From positions 124,001-188,000 of the forward strand of contig WOFQ01000032.1 of NCBI GenBank assembly GCA_012184525.1: a stretch of DNA of 64,000 bases, in the 5' to 3' direction. The first letter of the stretch is position 1; each line of letters starts with the position of its first letter. The notes beneath the pieces were generated by a model. That model did not search any database. It saw nothing but the letters and a program-made list of their open reading frames with translations, and had not been told where the DNA came from. A program made the translations under genes and the position numbers. This DNA is from Xenoacremonium recifei. Taxonomy: Eukaryota; Ascomycota; Sordariomycetes; Hypocreales; Nectriaceae. This document shows positions 33,036 to 44,918 of the stretch, in pieces.

Positions 33036-35039
33036 ATGCTGGTACGGAAACTCTTTTCACTCCTATCCCTGGGCCGAGGCTTCTTGGTCAACGCTGCAGT
33101 ACCCGTCACTGGGGCTGGTGTCAGTTCGACAGGAGGGAGTGTTCCTCTAAGGCCCAATATCAACGACCTCTACGCAGCTGGAGGAGCACAATGGTAAAAC
33201 TGTGCCTCTCATCCTGGGGTGCATCTTCTAACCTGTACATAGGGATCTATACATCAGGGCCCTTACGGTCATGTTTGACCTTAATTCCGATGAGACTTTG
33301 TCATTCTTCCAAATTGCAGGTGTGTATTTGGATGTCACTTATAGCTTACTTCGTCCAATTAATCAGCTTAGGAATCCACGGGAAACCATACATAGATTGG
33401 AATGGTGCTGGACCCAGGGCATCGTCAGCTGGATGGGGAGGATATTGCCCTCACGGGGTATTGTTGACCGACCGGAAGATTTGAGAGAAAGTATCTAACA
33501 TCCTGTAGGAAGAGATATTTGTGGTCTGGCATAGGCCATTTGTCATGCTGTATGAGGTATGTGAGCTGGTACTCCTAGACCGCTCTGACACATGATTGAT
33601 ACTCGACAGCAAGTCTTGGTCAGTTACGCGCAACAAATTGCCCAGCAGTATCCCGAAAACTACCGGGCTCAGTATACTCAAGCAGCGGACACTCTGAGGG
33701 TTCCATACTGGGACTGGGGAGCGGATTCTACCGTTCCCCCTGTCACAGCTCTTCAGACTGTGACGATCAATGTTCCCAAAAACGATGGCCTAGAATCCAT
33801 CGCGATGCCGAACCCTCTGTACACTTATAAGTTCCCTTCAGCTGCACTGTCCGGTCAATACGGGCCCTTCGATTCGCAGAACCGCTCTGAGATCTTAAGG
33901 TGTCCGTCTCCTCAGACTTACCCAGACTCTGCAAATGCTCTGATGGCCCAGCGACCATACAAGACGTGGGTGGTATGCCTGAACTTTCTACTTCGTTGTT
34001 CTGGGATGTATGCTAAAACTTACAGTATGATACGTTCACTCGCTCTCAAACATTTGGAGAATTTGCTACCACCGGGAATGGAGGTTCCAGTCTTGAGCAG
34101 ATTCACAATGCAGTCCACTGGGATGCAGCCTGCGGGAACCAGTTTATCCAAGCCGACTTCTCTGCATTCGATCCGTTGTTGTAAGTCCATCTCAAATAAA
34201 AGGGAGGATTCCAAGCTCATGATTTCACAGCATGCTTCACCACTGCAACGTCGACAGGTTGTGGGCATACTGGCAGGCCATTAATCCGGACCAGGCCATC
34301 TTCAATAATTCTTATGTCGGAGGCTCCCGTTTCGCAACTCCCGCAGGATCTACAATCACCCTTGACTCACCACTGGAACCCTTCTTCGCTTCCACAAGTG
34401 CATTCCATACCGCCAGGACAGTGGACAATCTTGACGGCCTTGGATACAGTTACTCGGGCCTCGAATACTGGGAAAAGTCGACAGACCAAATGTCGCAAGA
34501 TGCGATCCAGCTGATCAACCAGCTTTACGGTAGCAGCACTGCTCCGGCATCTCGACGTGTGCGTCGAGCTGAGTCGGTGACGCGATATTTTGCGAACATC
34601 CAGATCGACGTGGCTGAGGTCGAGAAGCCATGCTCCATCAATCTCTATGTTGACGGCAAAATAGGTGGGAGTTTCATCGTGATGCAGCAACCGGCATCCG
34701 GCGTGCTCTACGGAGGATTTTCGTTGGACGCTGCGGCCCCGTCAAGCGCCTCATCGGGCACCACTGCTGACGCTGTTGTGTCTTCGATCAAGTCAGGGCT
34801 ACAATGCGAAATCGTCAAGGTAAGCAATACGGACATTTCATGAGCTCGTGCAGTACTGATCCCTACGTTAGTATGATGGAACCAGCATCCCAATCAGCTC
34901 GGTGCCCAGTCTGAAGATTGATCTAGAGGATGTACTGATGACGCCTCCTACAAACGATCATGAGTTGCCTACGTACGCATCTCCTAATGTTCAGCCAGCG
35001 AGAGCGGTGCAACGGGTTGGGGGTCCTGGAAGCATCTGA
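33036..35039 (+). CDS. Tyrosinase (type 3 copper monophenol oxidase)
   Basis: Eight exons: 33036-33193, 33243-33319, 33372-33457, 33509-33556, 33610-33972, 34026-34180, 34231-34819 and 34872-35039. All junctions are GT..AG and all phases close, giving 547 residues. The enzyme oxidises phenols and catechols to quinones. The Cu-A site has His81 (IHGKPY), the CPH element with Cys104-Pro-His106 typical of the Cys-His thioether, and His115 in WHRPF. The exon 3/4 junction gives exactly the family spacing from the first Cys to WHRP. The Cu-B site has His271 and His275 (IHNAVHW) and HHCNVDRLW near 299-307. PYWDWG is also present. The N-terminus (MLVRKLFSLLSLGRGFLVNAA) may be a signal peptide. The C-terminal domain follows the copper core, as in fungal pro-tyrosinases. 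It could serve melanin or a specialised metabolite. Confidence 0.93.
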
Positions 35040-35832
35040 GTTCATTGCACGCAGGCAGCAGGGTGGCCGTGTCGATTATGAATAGTGAAACAGTTTGCTA
35101 AGGACAGTTTGCCTGATCTCGCCACCTAATAGTCGAATAATCGAACGAGCTTTTGCAACGTTGCGGTCGAAAGTCTCTTGATACAGCGTTTGTTGAGCTA
35201 AACCGCCAGTGAAACACGACGATAGGCACGTAGAAGTGAGGCCACCGACACTAGGCCATCTGACCGGATATCTAGGTTCCGATATCAGTCGGCATCAACA
35301 TGGGTCCGGTGTGCGGTGGTATCGTGTACCGAGTCGGAGAGTTTTGTCGGTATTCGCCGAATGATGCGACCAATACCGATTGTTTGCGGCAATAAGAACA
35401 TGCCATTGACACCGTAGTACGCATACGACCTCAGAATTGATCTTTCGGAACAATATGGTTGAGTCCTCGTGATCTGTGTCTTTCTCTGAGAGAGAAGCGT
35501 CAGCGTACAACTCGCCGGGCTGACAACCACCGGTCAAGGAGAATAGTGGCCATTTTGCTCCTACTATGTCATGATACTCCCCGAACAAGTCAAAAGTTCA
35601 TATCTAAATATTGGGGTAACATGATAAATGTCGAAAAAGGACAAAGAAAAAGAAAATTCGGGGGTTTCTTGAAAGCCCTTATCGCATGCGGAGACATCGT
35701 GAAGTTGATCCAAAAAGAGTCACATGACGCCCAAACTAGCCAGGGGCACGCACTTCCCGTGCCTATTTTCAGCCTCTTTCTAGTCTGGACCTCGTTGTTG
35801 ACTTCACTAACCACTTACACGACATCGCAACC
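35040..35832. other. Intergenic stretch between tyrosinase and GNAT gene
   Basis: A 0.8 kb interval with the tyrosinase 3' flank and the acetyltransferase promoter. Frames are short and unsupported. I see no gene. Confidence 0.6.
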
Positions 35833-36644
35833 ATGGCCTTCGATATAGTAGTGCCCTCCGAGGGCGACGCCGCCACAATAACGAGCACGCATCTCCTAGC
35901 CATGGATGACAATGAGCTGTTGCAGGCAAAATACCCAGATCACGAGGCTCGCGTGTTCCTTCGCGAGGAGGTCATGAGCGATACTCTGGGGCATATCGCG
36001 GACGGAAAACGCAGGCGCATTCTCGTCGCAAAAGATCCGGAGACGGGCAAGATTGCGAGTTTCATAAAATGGCGCGTTGGGTGTGAGGATGATGGACAAG
36101 TTGGTGGTGAGCAGCAGGAAGAGAAGCCGCCGGCAAGTTTCCGAAAGCATTACGCCGATGTATACGCTTCAATTACCACGGGCGCGAGAAACCAGCTCAT
36201 GGGCGACAAACCCTTTTACCGTGAGTTGCTTCTCTGGGGAGACATGAACTTGTGGCATTTCGCACGGGTGACAGGGCCTCGGCAAGTCTGGCATATATGA
36301 GCATCAAGTAAAGCTCATCGGAATGCCCATGAACGATCTAGGAATCTGTACTAGAGAGATTGCTGATTCTTGATATATCAGACGTCACGTTTCTATGCAC
36401 CGATCCTGAATGGGGTGGTCGAGGAGCAGCCACTGCTCTTCTGCGACGTGTAATGGACCAAGCTGCAGCAGAGAAGATGCGAGTTGTTCTCGAAAGCACC
36501 AAGCCCGCAGTCAGTTTCTATAAGAAACTCAATTTCGACTCTTTCACCACGCTGGACATGTCGCTCCCGCCGCCGTCATCAAGCCAGCAACCTGACCGTT
36601 ATGGTGAACAGGTCATGGTCTGGCCAGCGGGAGATTATCAGTAA
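35833..36644 (+). CDS. GNAT-family N-acetyltransferase
   Basis: Two exons: 35833-36220 and 36382-36644. The intron has GTGAGT donor and CAG acceptor; the phase closes to 216 residues, a usual size for small fungal GNATs. The enzyme transfers an acetyl group from acetyl-CoA to an amine that cannot be named from sequence. The acetyl-CoA-binding motif A follows the splice junction (TDPEWGGRGAATALLRR, the Q/R-x-x-G-x-G/A type). It is followed by an LESTKPAVSFYKKLNF segment typical of motif B. Exon 1 carries the N-terminal half with an acidic Gln/Glu loop. The start at 35833 (context accATGg) is good. The acceptor choice is inferred from frame and the GNAT pattern. It sits directly after the tyrosinase in the same orientation and may belong to that cluster. 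Confidence 0.8.
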
Positions 36645-38986
36645 GGCGGCTCAGAGAAGGACAGAAACTGCGGACAAAGACTAGGGTAGCGGATTTGGCG
36701 TCAATCTTTTCTTTCAGAAGGAAGGTCGCGTGCTGAAGCCATTCAGAGTTGTTGAAGTCTCTCCACATACACGTGGCTTGCATGAGTCGGGCACCAGGTT
36801 GGGGGTTCCAAAGTCAAGAATCCACAGCCACAAGATTGTCGTGCAGAGGCTGAATCTAGAGTGAGCGCAGTAGGGTTTCCGTAGATGAATGTCGAGCATG
36901 ACCAATGGCGCCAGACGCTCACCGCTTTGTCGGCTCCGGTCGGTCACCGATAGGATTGGGAGCAATCAAAGTTGTGATTGCCATTCCTTGCATATTCTGG
37001 GGCCCTTTGGAGGGACGTCTCCGATGGAGGAAGGCATCCGAAAGGGGCTTCAAGTGCTTGCAGCCGCAGACCGGCTCCCCGCCCATGCTACCAATGATGC
37101 TGCACCGAGTTCACGTCTCAAACCTCGAGGCGGGATCTTAGCTTCTCACGATGACTCGGTCTGTGCAGAAGCTTAGGCGGCCCAGGAAAAGGATCCCTGT
37201 CGCCCCCACGACCCAGCAAGCCCAAGTCCCCCCTGCTAGGTCAAGATCTAAGCCAGTGACGAATAGACTCTTTGACGTTTGTGAGAAGAGCACACAGGCA
37301 AATTTGGGTTCAGCAAAGAGGGATTTGCGATAGCTCAGGTACCGAGAACGTATTCGTGTCAGATTTTTATTGTTGTCAGCAAATCCACATCCAGATGGGG
37401 CTAAGAATTTGAACGGAATACAACAACACATCGAGTTGCGAACTGATAATGATTAAGTGAGGATATGTGTCGAATCTTGATCTTCCGGCTTGGCACGGAG
37501 GAGCCAGTCTATCTCGTTGGTGGGTTTGTTGATGAAGTGTCAGGTCACCTCGCTTGTCATTGATGAATGAGATGGAGTTTAGTCCATTCTATCCCTCATC
37601 CTATTGTGTAAGTTATCGGACATCGGCGACGGCGCAGGAGCAACACCGCCATGGTAATCTATCGCCTAGGATAGTCATTGTGGATAGTGACACGGCGGAC
37701 TCAAAGTCTGAATATCGGAGCATGTCGGGAAGGGATTTCGGGGTCGCTCGGTGGAATGAGAACCCCTAGCACTCGCTGGTGTGAAGGTCGGCTCCTCTTG
37801 CTGTTCGGAGCGGTGATGGGATGGCGGGTTCATCAGGTTAAGACAGGGCGATTATCAGCAGATGCGGATGCCGTAGCCGCGGACCCGCTGGCCTCGAAAT
37901 CTCGAGTGGCCCCGTCCGTGGTTCGGTCGGTCGCTGGGATCGGGCGGCCGGTTCTGGCCCTGGCTGCGGCTCTTACAAGTAGTCGGTCGGGATGGTTTGC
38001 TGCCGCGACGTGGCGGATGAGGGACCTGAGCCTCACGGTTGGTGAACCTGACAGAATTGTGAAGACCATGGCCGAGACCGACGCGATTTCCTCTTTCTGT
38101 CCATCCATCCCGTCGCAAGGAAGGCTCAATCGGCCGGCGCCCTGTTCCCGCACCTTCCAAAATGACTCGGCGCCTTGGCCGAACGATTACGTTAGAGCAA
38201 CTGCCGGGCCATGCAGAATGAGGGAAGGAAGGCCTTTCCATTTGGTAATCGGCGGCTCCCTGCGCCCAACAATTGGCAAGACGCCTCCAATAAGTCAGGT
38301 ACACCGTACTTGCAGGTTCTCTGCAGCGACGTGGACCATTCAAGTACCGCAGGACTTCTGCCCAGCAGCGGGGTATGGGGTTTCCTCCTTCCGTTGGGCT
38401 AGGTTGAAAGACATCCCTCTGTTGGCATTATCTTTCTCATTATGTATTTCCATTTCTTACACTTCATCAAAGATAAGGCTGCTGCTCGTTACTCGCATTT
38501 GCTGCTTGTCACACTGCCTGCTGCCGTCCGACCTCGTCGTTTTCGCTCTGCTCCGCTCTCCAATGGAGTCTTTGTTTGACAACTAGAAACCACTCGTCAG
38601 CTCGACCTGAGCTTTGGGCAGGGAAAGGCGCCCCCAAACGCCCTGGATCCGGTACGAGGCCGCCCACTCTTCGCTCGCAATCGAAAGGCTCGTGGCTCCA
38701 TCCGGGGAGTCGAGCTGCTGAGAGCCCTGGCAGTCTGGAGACTGGAGAAGCTGGAGTGCCCCTCCTGGAGAAGTATCTCGGTTGGCATCAGGTTGAGCAT
38801 GTTGGAGAATCCTGGCCCTTGCCCAGCCTCGGTGCTGGTGCTTGATATCTGACCACAGGAGACACCAAGGACGCCCTCGCAACAGTTGCACATGGCTTGC
38901 TGGCCTTTGCTTACCTTGGCTCACAATCGATTGGATCGTCGCCGAAGATCCTGTGCAGTTTTACTATTTCCGTTGGCTAGTCGCGC

Positions 38987-39000
38987 GTGTGTGTGTGTGT
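38987..39000. repeat. (GT)7 microsatellite
   Basis: An uninterrupted GT run in non-coding sequence. No function is implied. Confidence 0.8.
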
Positions 39001-39851
39001 GGTGCGGATATATGGACCGACAGCCATCCTGCACCTCAGCTGCAACAGCACCAAAAGAACATGAAAAGAAAAAGAAAGGAAACCCCGCGCCAGCAGGGAT
39101 CCAGTCCGTGATGGCTGGGCTTCGTAACGTCCAAGACGAATGTTTGCTGATGCGGTCTAGGGAGGACCACGGGCTGGTTTTGAACCTGTGCTCTGGGACA
39201 CAGAGTTACAAACGGACCAACAAGACGGCAACGGTTAGGCTCTAGCGACCTAGGCCACTCCGATCTTTCGTCATTGCCATGCTCCAGCCAGAGGCAAAAA
39301 AAGCCACAGACGAGGTGGAAAAAAAACTCCCCGTGGGCGTAAATAACGGCTGGACAAGTTCCGTCGTCCCATGTCCCGTCCAGGAAAAGGGTAGTTCCCC
39401 GGGGCCCCAACCAGGCGTTGACGCAGCGCGGCAGTACCTGGGCTTGTGGTGGCGGACGCTGCAAACGGCCGGGTACCACTCTCACATGCCGGTGGTTCAA
39501 GCCTCGTCCCTATTGCAGAGTTTCGTGCTGTCACTCCCTGAGGATTTCACCGGGAGTCTTCCCTAACGAGGAGGGTCTCTCGATTTCTTATGGTCGCTGG
39601 TCCTCCCGCTCCTCGTCTGCCTGTTCCGTTTCTTTCTTTTCTTCCATCCTCTCCTATCGTCTCGTCTCGTGTCGTCCGTGGCCCTCGTCGTCAACCTGTC
39701 TTTCACTCTTGAACCTCCACGAGGGGCCACCCTATTTGTATGGCTTCGGTCTTTCTCACAACCACCCAGATAAAGCCATTGCAGACGCTGGCGCGTGCCA
39801 CCTCGCTGCTCCCGCCCAGGAGAGTTTAGCACGGCCGTTGCCAAATGACGC

Positions 39852-40690
39852 CGATAGGCCTAGCTTATCTCATCCTGGCCGCCATCGTTACCTGACTGCC
39901 AGACAGAGCGCTGCTCATCGTCAGAAACACGCAAATCAACAGCGCTGCATTCCATTGACAACGGGCACAACGGGCGCAACGACGCAGCTAAAACCGGCCT
40001 CTCTCACTCACCCCTGGGCCTCCCCTCCTGGCCTGGTCTTATCTCCATATCGGCTGCAGGGATCGATCCATCGTGCGGCCCGGGGCCAGACGACATATTG
40101 CTAAAGCCTAAAATAATTCATCGGCCGCGACTCTTATCTATCTGCATCCAAACCTCCCATTGCCCGCCAGCCCGCCTTATCAGCGGATCCCCCCCGGCCT
40201 CTCGCATCGCATTGGATCACTCGACGCCGCTCATCTGCGCCCAGCTTGCGGGCGCTCGTCCAACATCCCGGATCCCACATCTTCCCACTCACTCACTCAC
40301 TCACTGACAGCGGGAGTTTCCTGCTTATCTCTCGACTCCTGCTGGGAAATTTCCTCCCCCCTCACCTCAACATCATACCGTGGTGGCTGCGCTGGACAAA
40401 CACCCCCCTCTCCGCTTCCCCAGATTGTTATCTCTCGCCAACCAGCCTCGAGCGACACCCCCCAAAGGGCAACTCTGCTGGTGACTGGCTCCGACGCATC
40501 TGGCCAGCGGCTTGGGTAACGTTGACGTTGTCGTATTAGCCATCGTTGATTTCCAGCTGGCAGCTCAGTGGCTGTGGCAGCCAGGCACATTGCGTCACAG
40601 GCCATTCTCGTCGTGGGGCCTGGTCGTCGAGATATCTGGTATCTCCAGCGTCGACAGCCAGCTACACCACCCTCGCGGCTGCGACTATCT
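39852..40690. promoter_or_regulatory. Cluster of GATA-factor (HGATAR) sites
   Basis: Within 840 bp upstream of the TamA-like start I count nine HGATAR matches. These are CGATAG at 39852; TTATCT at 39865, 40039, 40134, 40325 and 40428; CTATCT at 40138 and 40685; and TTATCA at 40177. About 2.5 would be expected at random base frequencies. HGATAR is the established target of the AreA/NIT2 nitrogen regulators. Confidence 0.5.
40286..40305. repeat. (CACT)5 tetranucleotide microsatellite
   Basis: Five perfect CACT units lie about 0.5 kb upstream of the TamA-like start codon, probably within promoter or leader. Confidence 0.85.
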
Positions 40691-40839
40691 CCTAGGAGGC
40701 CCAATTGCTGCGCGAGCATTTCCGGCCCCGTTTCGGACGGGCTCTCCGGGCCTCGGGTTCAACCCCCCCTGGGCCAGCTGGCCCATCCCAACGTACGTTA
40801 TATCCACGGCCGCACGCTCTGCGCGCGCCCGCCGCCGCC

Positions 40840-43200
40840 ATGTCCCATCACTCGTCTATCCAGAGGACGGCGCCTATCGCCATTGCGCCCAAACCTCCCC
40901 GGCCGGAGCCCGCCTCAGCATATCGCCACGACAGCTTCCATAGGTTAGATCCCGGTGGCTCTGGAAGCCTGCCTACTAGGGGCTCTGATTCCCCTGGCCC
41001 GCCCTGCCGCGCCTGTCGGTACTCGCGAGCCAACTGTGTGATGAGCGACGACGAGGACGGCTGTATCCCGTGTCAAGTCAGTGGCTCCGAGTGCTCCCTC
41101 GCCTCCAGCCCGCAGTCCCGTAAGAGGAAGCTTCACGGTGTGGAATCTACCGACGATATCATTGGCAAGCGAAGGTCAGTTCAACCCGCTCACCTGGACA
41201 TCTTCCCCACGCTTCTGCCGTCCCTTGTCCTTCCATTCCCATGTTCGCTGTCTTCCGGCCTTCCCCTTGCACTTCTAGCTCCCGCGCATTGCCGCCGCGT
41301 GCCTCTCTTCCCAATCCATCAGCCCTAAAATTCTCCGGCTTGCCCAATCTGTCCTGCATGCGCGCGCCCTGATTGCGAGTCCCTTATCTCATGCTGATTG
41401 GGTTTCTACAGCTCCCCGGGTCTCTCCTCCAGGCGAAGAAATCACAACTCTAGCCTTTCCAGCACCGCCGCTAGCAGTTCGTTCCTGGAGGAAATGGCAA
41501 ATGTCGGTGGCCCAACTATGCTGAAGAGAACGTTGGGACTCCAGGACGATCGGTACTCTCAGTACATCGGTCCCACTACCGACTTCGAGCCATCCCTGAT
41601 CAACCTCTCTCCTTTCGATCCGCACGACGAGAGCCTCTTATCTCGGGGCGTCCTCCGCAAGGTCAGCGACCACGACACCTTCTTGATGCTCCCCGACCAC
41701 AACACCCCAGGACACGAGCATGTGACCCAAGACACAGACCGCATTGAGGCCATTGTTGCTCCCCACGGGCGCAAGCTGATCGACCTCTATTTCCGTATCA
41801 TACACCCTGGGTTCCCCATCATTCAAAAACATGTCTTCTTAGAAAAGTACGAACGCTCGCACCGAGAGTTTTCGCCCCCAATCCTGGCCGCCGTCTACAT
41901 TCTGGCCATCAACTGGTGGGAACAGAGCGATGAGTTGGCCCAGCTTCCTCGGCCGAATGTCAGGGAGCTTGAGAGGATAATCCGCGCAACCTTGGAAGAC
42001 GCCTCATTCCGACCGAAGCTCTCCACGATTCAGGCCGGTCTATTGCTATCCCAACGACCCGAAGGCGATCAATGGGCACCCACAGCACAACTGGTTGCCT
42101 TGGGACAAGAACTTGGGCTCCATCTTGATTGTTCCGGCTGGAAAATACCGCCATGGGAAAAGGGACTGAGGAAAAGATTGGCTTGGGCCCTTTATATGCA
42201 AGATAAATGGGGTGCTCTGGTTCATGGGCGTCCATCACATATCTTCTCCTCGAATTGGGGAGTGCAAGCACTCAATGCGAATGATTTTCCCGACGTTGAG
42301 TGGGATGAGAATGACCCCGAGGAAAGGTTTGATGTTGAACGGGGAAGGCTCGTGTTCATGAGAGTTGTTCAGCTTTCCGAGATCTTGGCGGAAATCCTGG
42401 ATACTTTCTACACTCTAAACGCCATGCAAACGGTCACGAATGCTGGTGCTCAGGGAACACAGCTTGTCTTGTCTTTAGCCAAGCCGATCCAGTTGAAACT
42501 CAAGGAATGGTATGGAGGCCTCCCTACAACTATCCGACTCGATTCCTCATACTCGACAAATAACCCGGCTCCCAACCGGTTGTCCAGCATTGGATACCTA
42601 CACCTCGCATACTTTGCGGCCGAGATTACTCTCCATCGACGAATCATTCGATCTCTGGCATCTACACCAGGCTCCGTCGACGGCTATGTCCAGCATATCT
42701 GCCGCAGCGCAGCCAAAGCTCGTCTGATTTCGGCAATGGACTTTGTCAATCGCCTCACACCGAACCATCTACGAGCGTTCTGGTACTTCGCCTCAAAGAC
42801 AAACTTTGCGTTGATTGGCACATTTGGTTCTCTACTCTGGGCCACCTCACCCGGTCGGGAGGAAGCCGAATGGTATCGACGACGGTTAGGCGAGTATCGT
42901 TGGACTCTGTCGGTAAGCTCCAAGCCAGGCGAAGGCACCGGCTTGACGCAGTTTGCCATGACCATGTTGGATATTTCTACGGGACTGCTCAAGCAATTGC
43001 CGGAGAAGCCATCGATGAGTCGCAACGGCAGTGCCGCCGACTTGTCTATTTCAGCACCTCCAGTATTCTCAGGCGGCATTCTAGACAGTCTCAGCAGCAT
43101 CCCTAGTATGGATATGAGTGGGCAACAAAGCCCGCAAAGTGAAGAAGAGGAGGAGGATAGCGACGATGAAGATATGGAGGACTACCCACCACGTATGTGA
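40840..43200 (+). CDS. Zn-cluster regulator resembling TamA/Dal81
   Basis: Two exons: 40840-41174 and 41412-43200. The 237 bp intron has GTCAGT donor and CAG acceptor, giving 707 residues. The start has a strong context (gccgccgccATG). Six cysteines near residues 55-85 have spacing C-x2-C-x6-C-x8-C-x2-C-x6-C, a Zn2Cys6 pattern. The segment between the first cysteines (RAC-RYSRANC) lacks the usual Lys/Arg recognition cluster. The fungal regulatory domain is well preserved: LIDLYFRIIHPGFPIIQKHVF, a SPPILAAVY segment, then LGLHLDCSGW and LAWALYMQDKWGAL. The C-terminus ends in a long acidic Glu/Asp run that could activate transcription. This pattern recalls the nitrogen co-activators TamA/Dal81, whose zinc cluster is dispensable in published work. 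The upstream GATA-site cluster agrees. The exact orthology is my inference. Confidence 0.85.
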
Positions 43201-44918
43201 TTTTGAAATCTGCGATGTGGTGGAGATGAAAGTAAGGATACGACTTGATGGATGATGGCCTCTCGTTCTTGGGTATGAAGACATGTCTCCGAAAGGCTAT
43301 GCATGATTCAGGCGTTTCTGTTGTTACGAGGTTGGTTTGCATTGTGGTCCGAAGAGGAGTTTCTGGGGGTGTGTTGTGTGGGCCATTTTTGTTTTGCTTT
43401 TACAGAGCGGGCGGATGTGACGATTGATACCTTCTCGGCTACACCCTCCAACGGGAATCCGAGGCATTGATTGGGAAAAGGGGTTTGATGCTTGGGTGTC
43501 TTCTAGGATGGGATGGATGGTTGCCCCAGGGCTTTCATGGATATGAAGATTGGGTGGATCACGAGTCATGATGGAAAGGATGACGATCAGATTGGATGAG
43601 CTGGATTACATGGAGATGGTATCACTGCCAACGGGGAATGGAATTTTTATGCACAACGACTCTGGCCAACATGTGAAATGCCATGGTGATGAATCCCATT
43701 GAACGGCACGACGTCATTGGCTTACCAATGAGATGCAGCCCGTTGGCGCCATCTCGGAGTCGTCCGTCCCTCGTGCTTTCGCTCCACCTGGCACCCAAAG
43801 CCCCACCAACCCTAGATCTCACGATGGATCCAAGATCATGCACTATTTTAAGCAGTCAAGGATCCCGAGATCTCAGGTCGGTTAGGGCCAGGTCAAGCCA
43901 GGAAATGAGATTGCTAGCCTTGGAAAGAGCAGGTTGAAAGAGAGAATCAATGCTACCCATAACCGTTGACGGATTATAGAAAGCGGCTGTTCTTCCCCGT
44001 GGGAGGAACCGGATATAAGAGCCTATAGGTACCTAGGTGGTAAGCGGTACAGGGAGCGGCTCCCCCGGCGGAGGTTGAGTGCCGGAAGTCATCGCATCGA
44101 AGTTCTCGGAATCATGACAGCTTGATTCCGGACATACGAACTGAAATGAGCACTGTAGGTATGCGTCGTCTATTCGCACGTGTTTTGACTTTACTGTTAG
44201 ATTTTCCTTCAGCAAAATGGGAATCCGCAAATTGGTTTCCGCAGGGCGAGCTCCCGGGCCGGGGGGTTTACCGGCACCGGAGCTGTTAAAGGACCCTGCC
44301 GGTAAGCGATATGCTCTATTCAGGATTTTATCAATACTATTAGATACAAGTGAGTAAGTGTTTAAAACTACCCGAGACCAATGATTATGCATTTTCGAAG
44401 CAATTATATCATTCGGGGTGCCGAGAAGTCAAGTCGAAAACAGAGGGTTGTTCTCATGAGAATTAGACTTACTTCCATCTCATCAGAGAAGATGAGAACC
44501 ACCTGAGTTGTATGCAATTTATCTATGTGAGTCTATTACTATCATTGGGCTTCAATCTACGAGTTTGGTCAAATCGTTCATTTTTATTTTAATACAAGCC
44601 CAATTTGCCTCGATCGCTTGTCTTGTTCTCTTCCCATGTTCACTGTCTGCCCAACAATCAACGCCCCGCACCGCCACACGGCCCAGCCACAGCCAACCTC
44701 AAACAAGCTCCACGCCGAGCTCCTTGAAACGACATGCCTGAAACAAAGCCCAAACAGAAACGTCAGCCCGTTCGCCAAAGCTTCATGTGCAGGTCATTTG
44801 AAGCTCTGTCCTTCTTCAAACATTCTAATCTCGGTTTGGGTTTTCACTTCTGTTGTTATACTTTCTGGATCCCTCATTAATTCTCTCGGTTACGCTTGGT
44901 CGAGCTTCGTCGCACACA
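43201..44918. other. Intergenic stretch downstream of the TamA-like gene
   Basis: A 1.7 kb interval. A 119-codon frame (44033-44392 minus) and other short frames have no recognisable domain. The part near 44300-44600 is relatively AT-rich. The last 300 bp should be the promoter of the next plus-strand gene. I see no gene or RNA. Confidence 0.55.

Larger units (their letters stand above)
36645..40839. other. 4.2 kb stretch upstream of the TamA-like regulator
   Basis: There is no gene I can support. The longest frame (37678-38586 plus, 302 codons) lacks an ATG at its start and any recognised domain. Microsatellites are present: GT at 38987-39000 and CACT at 40286-40305. The last kilobase is C/T-rich, as in long fungal 5' leaders, and holds many GATA-factor sites, listed separately. 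It probably contains the promoter and a long 5' leader of the downstream gene. Confidence 0.5.

Noticed and set aside
37678..38586. 302-codon plus-strand frame
   Set aside because: It does not begin with ATG, shows no recognisable motif, and its composition changes along the frame; no splice model improves it.
39150..39205. Possible minus-strand tRNA (GGTTCAAAACC)
   Set aside because: T-arm pairing fails and the rest of the cloverleaf is absent.
40750..40790. tRNA-like T-arm sequence (GGGTTCAACCCC)
   Set aside because: The stem does not pair over five bases and no A box, anticodon arm or acceptor stem can be drawn around it.
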